From the NCBI GenBank assembly GCA_900770725.1, contig CAAGLL010000065.1, positions 1 through 7,674 on the forward strand: DNA of 7,674 nt, read 5' to 3'. Numbering within the stretch: the stretch's first letter is position 1; the number at the start of each line of letters is the position of its first letter. Position numbers and translations under genes: made by a program. Of this stretch, positions 1-5,008 are shown piece after piece. The notes beneath the pieces were generated by a model, which worked only from the letters and a program-made list of their open reading frames with translations, made no database searches and was not told the DNA's origin. This DNA is from an uncultured Succinivibrio sp. (GTDB taxonomy: Bacteria; Pseudomonadota; Gammaproteobacteria; Enterobacterales; Succinivibrionaceae).

Positions 1-1146
1 ATGGGGCTTGACCTCACACCCTGCGTGCTCCCGCTTTTAGGCGTGTTCTCGGCGATGATCATGGGGGCAGGCCGCCGCAGCCTGCGTACCGCCGTATTGC
101 TCAACGCAAGCTATCTATCCGGCCTGGTCGCGGCCTATACGGCGCTTGGCTGGGTGTTCGCCTCGGCCGGCATGCAGGCACGCGCGATCTTCGCCTCCCC
201 TGCGATGGCCATCGCGATGGCCGCGCTGTTCCTGATCTTCGCGGCCGACTGCGCCGGGTTCATCTCCATCAAGGTGCCCGCGCTCTTCAACGCGGCCATC
301 CAGAAGCGCCTCTCGTCGCAGCGCGGCGGCGCAGTCCCCTCGGCCTTCATCTTCGGGGCGCTCTCGGGGCTGCTCACCACGCCCTGCACCAGCGCGCCGC
401 TTGCCGCGGCGCTGCTCTACGTGGCCCATGACGGGAGCGCGCTGCGCGGCACGCTGATGTTCATGGCCGTGGGGCTGGGCATGGGGCTTCCGCTTGCCGC
501 CGCCGGGATTTTCGGGGCGAGGATCCTGCCAAAGCCCGGCGCCTACTCGGTGTATGTGAGAAAGCTCATCGCGCTGCCTTTGGTGTTCGCAGCCTGCCTC
601 GTGCTGATGCCGCTATTGAACTGGAACCGCTATTTCGAGGCCGGAGCCGGCGCCTTGATGATGTTCTACTTTGCATACGTCACCATGGATTCCCTGCACG
701 TGCCAAGAAAGATGCACAAGGCCGTGGTCTCCGCACTCTATGGCCTTTGCACGCTCTTTACCGTCTACGTGGCCGCCGCGCCGGCGGGGCAGCTGCCATT
801 TGAGGAAGTGGGCTCGATTGAAAGGCTCGATGAGCTTGCCGCAAGCTCCCCGCTCTACGTGACCTTCAGTGCCTCGTGGTGCGAGAACTGCCACGCGCTC
901 GACGATGACGTCTACTCCAAGGAGAAGTTCGCAACGCTGCTTTCCGGCAAGGGGCTCAAGGGAGTGAGGATCGATCTTTCAGATCCCAAGTCGGAGTTCT
1001 CGCGAAAGGTGGCAAGGCGCTTTGGGATCTCAGGCGTGCCGGCGGCTGCAATGGTCGAAGGCAGGAGGGCCTCGCCCCTGCTCTCAGGCTACCAGGGCTT
1101 TGGCGCGGTGCGGAAATTCATTGAGAAGCATCACGCGGCAGAATGA
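1..1146 (+). CDS. dsbD: DsbD-type thiol:disulfide interchange protein, 5'-truncated by the window
   Basis: Inner-membrane protein that passes electrons from cytoplasmic thioredoxin to the periplasm. The visible 381 residues start inside the membrane domain. TPCVLP (C8) and the LLTTPCTSAP motif (C129) are the two membrane redox cysteines, 121 residues apart, close to the E. coli DsbD spacing (C163/C285). About eight hydrophobic segments run to roughly residue 260. A thioredoxin-like C-terminal domain follows (about 270-381), with the active site WCENC (C294, C297) and a cis-proline-type GVP at 345-347. Family members begin with an N-terminal immunoglobulin-like domain of over 100 residues before the TPCVLP segment. 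The ATG at base 1 is therefore most likely an internal methionine, and the gene probably starts upstream. A short CcdA/ScsB-like variant truly starting here is less likely. No functional link to the downstream operon is evident; a 0.5 kb AT-rich gap separates them. Confidence 0.88.
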   Translation: MGLDLTPCVLPLLGVFSAMIMGAGRRSLRTAVLLNASYLSGLVAAYTALGWVFASAGMQARAIFASPAMAIAMAALFLIFAADCAGFISIKVPALFNAAIQKRLSSQRGGAVPSAFIFGALSGLLTTPCTSAPLAAALLYVAHDGSALRGTLMFMAVGLGMGLPLAAAGIFGARILPKPGAYSVYVRKLIALPLVFAACLVLMPLLNWNRYFEAGAGALMMFYFAYVTMDSLHVPRKMHKAVVSALYGLCTLFTVYVAAAPAGQLPFEEVGSIERLDELAASSPLYVTFSASWCENCHALDDDVYSKEKFATLLSGKGLKGVRIDLSDPKSEFSRKVARRFGISGVPAAAMVEGRRASPLLSGYQGFGAVRKFIEKHHAAE

Positions 1147-1180
1147 GGCAATTCCCCCAAAAGGAACTTTTCCACTCCAA

Positions 1181-1244
1181 AACCAGCATCGAAGGCAATT
1201 TTTCTCACTTGCAGCCTTCATGCAAAATGTTGGACATGCTGGTT
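1181..1244 (+). repeat. Nested inverted repeat downstream of dsbD
   Basis: AACCAGCAT (1181-1189) and ATGCTGGTT (1236-1244) are perfect 9-bp reverse complements. Just inside, GAAGGC (1191-1196) pairs with GCCTTC (1214-1219), leaving a 17-nt loop that holds a run of Ts (1199-1203). The right side has 16 unpaired bases between the two stems. It begins 34 nt after the dsbD stop. It could be a 3'-end stabilising hairpin, a weak terminator or part of a small RNA. No T-tract follows the outer stem, so a simple intrinsic terminator is not supported. Confidence 0.5.
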
Positions 1245-1332
1245 GGCTATCCATTGTTTTCCCATTATTTAATTTCACAAAATACATGCTTTAGAACATC
1301 TTCATCAGTGTTCTTGCACTAATATTGCACAT

Positions 1333-1347
1333 CGTATTTTCAATACG
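1333..1347. repeat. Short perfect palindrome, possible operator or hairpin
   Basis: CGTATT and AATACG flank a TTC centre, giving a 6-bp perfect inverted repeat. It sits about 160 bp upstream of the FNR box and just after the TTGCAC direct repeats at 1314-1319 and 1325-1330. The role is unknown; chance occurrence in AT-rich DNA is possible. Confidence 0.3.
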
Positions 1348-1432
1348 GTGCTTAAATCGCCCAAGCAATGCATCATTTTGACGCGTTGGCAAAACCATTC
1401 ATTTTTTTGCGAACTAATTGCCATTTCACGGA

Positions 1433-1453
1433 AATTTCAAACTATCTGAAATT
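1433..1453. promoter_or_regulatory. 7-bp dyad, possible regulator-binding site
   Basis: AATTTCA (1433-1439) and TGAAATT (1447-1453) form a perfect inverted repeat with a 7-nt spacer, a usual geometry for a dimeric regulator. Its centre is about 55 bp upstream of the FNR site centre. The regulator is unknown, and AT-rich DNA yields such dyads by chance fairly often. Confidence 0.35.
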
Positions 1454-1465
1454 CTCAAACGTCAT

Positions 1466-1480
1466 GGCATACAAAATGCC
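1466..1480. promoter_or_regulatory. GGCAT-N5-ATGCC dyad
   Basis: GGCAT (1466-1470) and ATGCC (1476-1480) are perfect reverse complements around a 5-nt spacer, about 12 bp before the FNR box. The size would suit a LysR-type or similar operator. The same bases read TGGCA...TGC with GG and GC ten bases apart, the spacing of a sigma-54 -24/-12 promoter, though the -12 half is ATGC rather than TTGC. Which reading, if any, is right cannot be settled here. Confidence 0.35.
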
Positions 1481-1491
1481 CTTCATAAAGC

Positions 1492-1505
1492 TTGATGTAG
1501 ATCAA
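1492..1505. promoter_or_regulatory. FNR/ANR-family binding site
   Basis: The site is a perfect match to the FNR consensus TTGAT-N4-ATCAA, with GTAG as the spacer. It lies in the AT-rich region upstream of the operon and is oriented toward it. FNR is the oxygen-sensing [4Fe-4S] activator/repressor; ANR and FnrL proteins read nearly the same site. With the centre at 1498.5, a class II promoter (site at -41.5) would start at 1540. The expected -10 position, 1528-1533, reads TAAAAG (4 of 6 to TATAAT, with the key first T and A present). Anaerobic activation of the nitrilase-transporter operon is the natural inference. Confidence 0.75.
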
Positions 1506-1527
1506 AATATTAGTTGAGCATGCCCAT

Positions 1528-1540
1528 TAAAAGTGAACCA
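1528..1540 (+). promoter_or_regulatory. Predicted -10 element and start point of the FNR-dependent promoter
   Basis: TAAAAG at 1528-1533 sits at -12 to -7 relative to an A at 1540, the start point implied by an FNR site centred at -41.5. The match to TATAAT is 4 of 6. The predicted untranslated leader to the ATG at 1663 is about 123 nt. The support is positional rather than a strong sequence match. Confidence 0.45.
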
Positions 1541-1650
1541 GTCTCAAATCAGTCATAAGACGTCTAAACATCTGCCATTTCGGTGCTGAGTGCTACTTTC
1601 TGATCCGTGAAACCGCCATCCACTGCGGCATTTTGGTTCAACTTTTCTTC

Positions 1651-1654
1651 GGAG
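1651..1654 (+). promoter_or_regulatory. Ribosome binding site that fixes the nitrilase start
   Basis: GGAG at 1651-1654 is 8 nt before the ATG at 1663. An in-frame TTG at 1633 would add ten residues (MVQLFFGVHG) that are not typical of the family, and it has no Shine-Dalgarno sequence at a proper distance. The ATG is therefore preferred. Confidence 0.75.
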
Positions 1655-1662
1655 TTCACGGC

Positions 1663-2538
1663 ATGTCAGATAACACTTTCCCCTCATACAAGGTTGCGGC
1701 AATCCAGACCGAACCTGAAATCGGCAACAAGCATAAAAACGTCTCCCACATGGTCGAGCAGATCCGGACCGCCGCCGGCAATGGCGCGCTCCTCACGGTG
1801 CTGCCGGAACTTGCCAACACCGGCTACGTGTTCAACAGCCGGGAGGAAGCCTTCTCGCTGGCCGAAACCATCCCGGATGGTGAAACCTGCAAGGTCATTG
1901 GGGATCTGGCCCGGGAACTCAAGATCTACATCGTCTTCGGCATCACCGAGCGCGATGGCAACTGCCTGTACAACTCAGCCGCCTTCTTCGGCCCTGACGG
2001 CTTCATCGGCAAGTACCGCAAAAACCACCTCTGGTGCGACGAGAACCTGTTCTTCGAGGCAGGAAATCTCGGGATGCCGGTCTACAAGACCCCGATCGGG
2101 CGCATCGGCATGCTCATCTGCTACGACGGGTGGTTCCCGGAGCTCTACCGCCTCGCCTCTATGCAGGGCGCCGACATCATCTGCACCTGCACGAACTGGG
2201 TGCCCATGGCAGGACAGCCTGAAAACTGCCTGGCCATGGCGAACATCCTCGCAATGGGGTCTGCTCACGTCAACTCGCTCAACGTCATCTGCGCCGACCG
2301 CGTCGGCACTGAAAGGGACCAGCCCTTCCTGGGCCAGAGCATAGTCGTGGGCCCCGAAGGCTGGCTCCTCGCAGGCCCTGCATCCAAGAGCGCCGAGGAG
2401 ATCATCTACGCAGACATCAACATCAAGAAAACCAGGGCGCACAGGCAGACCAATGCCTTCAACAACATCGTCCGCGACCGCCGCGATGACCTCTACGACC
2501 CCATGCTCGGGGCAGACATGGATTTAACCCGCTGGTAG
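1663..2538 (+). CDS. Nitrilase-superfamily carbon-nitrogen hydrolase (probable amidase)
   Basis: Cytoplasmic hydrolase of 291 residues with no signal peptide; it would hydrolyse a C-N bond (amide, carbamoyl or nitrile) through a Glu-Lys-Cys triad. The triad is visible: E49 in LPELANTGY, K120 in KYRKNHL and C153 in ICYDGWFPE. A second conserved acid, E127 in WCDENLFF, falls where aliphatic amidases carry their extra glutamate. The CYDGxxPE and RxxxxxGAD pattern after the cysteine also resembles AmiE-type amidases and N-carbamoyl hydrolases more than true nitrilases. The length suits the compact members of the family (about 260-310 residues). It is the first gene of the operon, 21 nt before a binding protein of the amide/urea type, which favours an imported small amide or carbamoyl compound as substrate. 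Substrate and products are not identifiable; ammonia release is inference. Family assignment is firm, the amidase preference moderate. Confidence 0.9.
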   Translation: MSDNTFPSYKVAAIQTEPEIGNKHKNVSHMVEQIRTAAGNGALLTVLPELANTGYVFNSREEAFSLAETIPDGETCKVIGDLARELKIYIVFGITERDGNCLYNSAAFFGPDGFIGKYRKNHLWCDENLFFEAGNLGMPVYKTPIGRIGMLICYDGWFPELYRLASMQGADIICTCTNWVPMAGQPENCLAMANILAMGSAHVNSLNVICADRVGTERDQPFLGQSIVVGPEGWLLAGPASKSAEEIIYADINIKKTRAHRQTNAFNNIVRDRRDDLYDPMLGADMDLTRW

Positions 2539-2559
2539 TTTTTAAGGAAGAACAATAAT

Positions 2560-3714
2560 ATGAAAACTTCAATCGCCGCACTTTCCCTGGCACTGGCATC
2601 TGCTATCGCCGTCTCCTCGGCTTTTGCCGAGGACACCATCAAGATCGGCATTCCGGTCGGCCTCTCAGGCGCCAACAGCGTGGTCGCCCCTTCAGTCGTG
2701 CAGTCTGCCGAGTTCGCCGCCGACGAGATCAATGCAAAAGGCGGCATCCTCGGCAAGAAGATCGAGCTGGTCGTGGCCGATGACGCCTCAGGCGCGGTAG
2801 GCGCGCAGAAGGCCTTCGACTCCCTCATCTTCGACAAGAAGGTCGACGCCATCATCACCATGGAGACCTCGGCGGCCAGGAACGCCGCCTTGCCGGTAGT
2901 CTCAAGGGGCAAGGTGCCTTACATCTACACCTCGTTCTACGAGGGCCACTCCTGCAACAAGTGGATGTATGTCAACGGCTGGGTTCCCGAGCAGCTCTCC
3001 TCGGCGATGGTCGACTACCTGAGCAAGGAGCACAACGCCAAGAAGTTCTTCCTGATCGGCTCCGATTACGCCTTCGGGCGCGGCGTGCTCAAGTTCACCC
3101 GCGAGTACATCGAGAAGGCCGGCATGTCCATCTGCGGGGATGAATACCTCCCCATGGATGGCAGCGACTGGACTGCGATCATCGCCAAGGTGAGGTCGGA
3201 GAAGCCTGACGCGATCATCAGCTGCACCGCAGGCGGCGTGCCCAACGTGACACTGGGCAAGCAGCTCAAGGCAGCCGGGATCAACATCCCTTACGGAAAC
3301 CTCGCCCTCGACGAGGGAACGGCCAAGGACATGGGAAAGGCTGCCGAGGGGATCATCATCGCAGGCTCCTACATGACCGCGCTCGACACTCCTGAGAACA
3401 AGGCCTTCCTCGAGAACATGAAGAAGAAGTTCGGCAGCGACCTGAAGACTCCGAACGAGCTTTCGGTTCCCGAGTATGACGCCTTCTACTCGTACAAGGC
3501 CGCGGTCGAGAAGGCCGGCAGCACCGATCACAAGGCCGTCATCAAGGCCCTGGGCGAGGTTGAGGCGCGGGGCCCGCGCGGCACCATCAAGATGGATCCG
3601 CACAACCGCCACGCCGACCTCGACATGTACCTAGGCCAGGTGCAATCCGACGGCTCGGTGAAGCTCGTCTCCTCCATCAAGAACGTTCCGGCCGGCAAGC
3701 AGTGCAGCTTCTGA
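2560..3714 (+). CDS. Periplasmic amide/urea-type ABC binding protein, copy 1
   Basis: Type I solute-binding protein of 384 residues that would deliver ligand to the LivH/LivM-type permease encoded downstream. It has a clear Sec signal peptide: a lysine near the N-terminus, a hydrophobic core, and AFA|ED cleavage after residue 23. The mature part starts with the DTIKIGIPVGLSG strand of this fold. YEGHSCNKW (128-135), FLIGSDYAFGRG (164-175) and the C-terminal GPRGTIKMDPHNRH (338-351) resemble AmiC, UrtA and FmdD rather than LivJ, pointing to amides, urea or similar small ligands rather than branched-chain amino acids. Mature cysteines are C132, C192, C222 and C382. The start has AAGGAAG 9 nt upstream. 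It is about 75% identical, without gaps, to the next gene. A GC-rich hairpin follows 13 nt after the stop. Exact ligand unknown. Confidence 0.9.
   Translation: MKTSIAALSLALASAIAVSSAFAEDTIKIGIPVGLSGANSVVAPSVVQSAEFAADEINAKGGILGKKIELVVADDASGAVGAQKAFDSLIFDKKVDAIITMETSAARNAALPVVSRGKVPYIYTSFYEGHSCNKWMYVNGWVPEQLSSAMVDYLSKEHNAKKFFLIGSDYAFGRGVLKFTREYIEKAGMSICGDEYLPMDGSDWTAIIAKVRSEKPDAIISCTAGGVPNVTLGKQLKAAGINIPYGNLALDEGTAKDMGKAAEGIIIAGSYMTALDTPENKAFLENMKKKFGSDLKTPNELSVPEYDAFYSYKAAVEKAGSTDHKAVIKALGEVEARGPRGTIKMDPHNRHADLDMYLGQVQSDGSVKLVSSIKNVPAGKQCSF
2797..2849 (+). repeat. Near-identical 53-bp direct repeat, copy in binding protein 1
   Basis: This stretch, coding for VGAQKAFDSLIFDKKVDA, matches 4029-4081 in the second binding-protein gene with a single mismatch in 53 bases, synonymous positions included. 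Neighbouring conserved protein segments differ more at third positions. The pair is 1232 bp apart in direct orientation. Confidence 0.8.
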
Positions 3715-3727
3715 CAGCGGCCAGAGC

Positions 3728-3750
3728 CCGGGGAGGCCAGCCCTCCCCGG
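3728..3750 (+). other. GC-rich intercistronic hairpin between the two binding-protein genes
   Basis: CCGGGGAGG (3728-3736) pairs perfectly with CCTCCCCGG (3742-3750) around a 5-nt loop: a 9-bp stem with 8 G-C pairs. It starts 13 nt after the stop of copy 1 and ends 47 nt before the start of copy 2. No T-tract follows, so it is unlikely to be an efficient intrinsic terminator. A mRNA 3'-end protecting or processing role, raising binding-protein yield as in other transporter operons, is the likelier reading. Confidence 0.65.
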
Positions 3751-3797
3751 ATGAAACGCCGCACCGTTCCAATTTCATCAGATAGAAGGAATAAATC

Positions 3798-4946
3798 ATG
3801 AAGGCAGCAAGAATTTTCATCGCCGTTGCAGCGGCGGCAGTTTCAGCCTCCTCCTTTGCTGGCGACACCATCAAGATTGGCGTTCCTGTAGGGCTTTCAG
3901 GAGTGCACAGCGTCCTGGCCCCCTCTGAGATCCAGTCTGCTAGGCTCGCGGCAACCGAGATCAATGCCAAGGGCGGCATCCTCGGCAAGAAGATAGAGGT
4001 GGTGGTGGCGGACGATGGCTCGAGCGCCGTAGGCGCGCAGAAGGCATTCGACTCCCTCATCTTCGACAAGAAGGTCGACGCGATCATAAGCTCCGAGACT
4101 TCAGCGGCCAGGAACGCGGCGTTGCCGATCGTCTCCCGCGGCAAGATCCCCTACATCTACGCCACTTACTACGAGGGGCACTCCTGCAACAAGTGGATGT
4201 ACATGAACGGCTGGGTGCCTGAGCAGCTCTCCTCGGCCATGGTCGGCTACCTGAACAAAACCTACAAGGCCAGGAAGTTCTTCCTCATCGGCTCCGACTA
4301 CGTATTCGGCCGCGGCGTGCTCAAGTTCACCCGCGACTTCATCGAGAAGGCGGGGTTCGAGGTGGTCGGCGACGAGTACCTGCCCCTCGACGCCAGCGAC
4401 TGGACTCCGATCATCTCCAAGGTCAGGGATGCCAAGCCTGACGCGATCATAAGCTGCACCTCCGCAGGCGTCCCGAACGTCACGCTGGGCAAGCAGCTCA
4501 AGAGCTCCGGCCTGAAGCTCCCATATGGCAACCTCGCGCTGGATGAGAGCACCGCCAAGAGCATGGGCGCCGATGCCGACGGCGTCGTGATCGCAGGCAC
4601 TTACATGACTTCACTGGACACGCCTGAGAACAAGAAGTTCCTCGCGGCGATGAAGGAGCAGTTCAAGGACAAGTACCAGACCCCCAATGAGCACTCCGTC
4701 CCGATCTACGACGGCTTCTACTCCTACAAGGCCGCCTGCGAGAAGGCCGGCACCACTGATCCGAAGGCCGTGGTCAAGGCCCTGGGCGAGGTTGAGATCA
4801 CAGGCCCGCGCGGCGTGATCAAGATGGATCCGCACAACCGCCATGCCGACCTGAACATGTACCTGGCCCAGGTGCAGCCTGACGGCTCGGTCAAGGTAGT
4901 CGACTCGGTCATGGGCCTCAAGCCCGGCGACCAGTGCAAGTTCTGA
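3798..4946 (+). CDS. Periplasmic amide/urea-type ABC binding protein, copy 2
   Basis: Paralogue of the preceding gene: 382 residues with a Sec signal peptide cut after SFA (residue 21) and a mature chain of 361 residues, exactly the length of copy 1. By hand alignment 272 of 361 mature positions agree (about 75%). The motifs of the AmiC/UrtA/FmdD type are kept: YEGHSCNKW, FLIGSDYVFGRG, GPRGVIKMDPHNRH. The copies differ most in the lobe surface around 153-160 and 285-295, at the C-terminus, and next to likely ligand-side loops (SGVHSVLAPSEIQ against SGANSVVAPSVVQ). Cysteines C130, C220 and C380 are shared with copy 1; C314 is new and the CGDEY cysteine of copy 1 is valine here. GAAGGA lies 7 nt before the ATG. 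It probably feeds the same permease with a shifted ligand range. Another hairpin overlaps its stop codon. Confidence 0.9.
   Translation: MKAARIFIAVAAAAVSASSFAGDTIKIGVPVGLSGVHSVLAPSEIQSARLAATEINAKGGILGKKIEVVVADDGSSAVGAQKAFDSLIFDKKVDAIISSETSAARNAALPIVSRGKIPYIYATYYEGHSCNKWMYMNGWVPEQLSSAMVGYLNKTYKARKFFLIGSDYVFGRGVLKFTRDFIEKAGFEVVGDEYLPLDASDWTPIISKVRDAKPDAIISCTSAGVPNVTLGKQLKSSGLKLPYGNLALDESTAKSMGADADGVVIAGTYMTSLDTPENKKFLAAMKEQFKDKYQTPNEHSVPIYDGFYSYKAACEKAGTTDPKAVVKALGEVEITGPRGVIKMDPHNRHADLNMYLAQVQPDGSVKVVDSVMGLKPGDQCKF
4029..4081 (+). repeat. Near-identical 53-bp direct repeat, copy in binding protein 2
   Basis: Partner of the repeat at 2797-2849, with one mismatch (A for C at the last base of an alanine codon). 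It could mark gene conversion or simply slow divergence after duplication. Recombination between the two would delete one binding-protein equivalent and leave a hybrid gene. Confidence 0.8.
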
Positions 4947-4973
4947 CGCTGATGCGGATCCGCCGGGCGTCAG
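4943..4973 (+). other. Hairpin overlapping the stop of binding protein 2
   Basis: CTGACGC (4943-4949) and GCGTCAG (4967-4973) form a 7-bp perfect stem. Inside it lies the self-complementary GCGGATCCGC (4954-4963), which could form its own small structure or dimerise. The left arm includes the TGA stop. No T-tract follows directly; TTTTCTT at 4990-4996 is 17 nt further on. Together with the hairpin after copy 1, it suggests mRNA segment control between binding-protein and permease genes. Confidence 0.5.
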
Positions 4974-5008
4974 CTTGAGCGGAACCGCCTTTTCTTGAGG
5001 GAAATGCT

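Larger units (their letters stand above)
1147..1662. other. AT-rich intergenic region and leader, no credible gene
   Basis: This stretch is about 38% G+C over 1201-1620 by hand count, against roughly 60% or more in the flanking genes. I see no reading frame on either strand with a ribosome site and recognisable protein. It contains several dyads: a nested inverted repeat at 1181-1244, a tight 6-bp palindrome at 1333-1347, a 7-bp dyad at 1433-1453, a 5-bp dyad at 1466-1480 and the FNR site at 1492-1505. It also holds two short direct repeats of 11-bp period (TTGCAC at 1314 and 1325; CAGTC at 1539 and 1550). It most likely carries the 3' end of dsbD, the operon promoter with its operators, and an untranslated leader of about 120 nt. 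A small RNA cannot be excluded. Confidence 0.75.

Noticed and set aside
1..1146. Functional pairing of dsbD with the transporter operon
   Set aside because: They are separated by a 0.5 kb AT-rich gap with its own promoter signals, and no sequence evidence links the two beyond proximity.
1022..1294. Frame of 90 codons crossing the dsbD end into the intergenic region
   Set aside because: No ribosome site, no recognisable protein, and half of it is an off-frame reading of the thioredoxin domain.
1633..1662. TTG start adding ten residues to the nitrilase
   Set aside because: GGAG at 1651-1654 is well placed for the ATG at 1663, and the extra residues do not match the usual family N-terminus.
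1607..2344. Second + strand frame of 245 codons overlapping the nitrilase
   Set aside because: The product is Ser/Thr/Arg-rich low-complexity sequence typical of an off-frame reading. The nitrilase frame carries the complete catalytic triad.
2902..3612. Long antisense open frame (236 codons) over the first receptor gene
   Set aside because: It mirrors codon bias of the GC-rich sense gene, its protein is low in recognisable structure, and the sense gene has a signal peptide, ribosome site and family motifs.
3728..3750. Intrinsic terminator after the first receptor gene
   Set aside because: The stem is strong but no T-tract follows, and the next gene continues the same pathway only 47 nt later.
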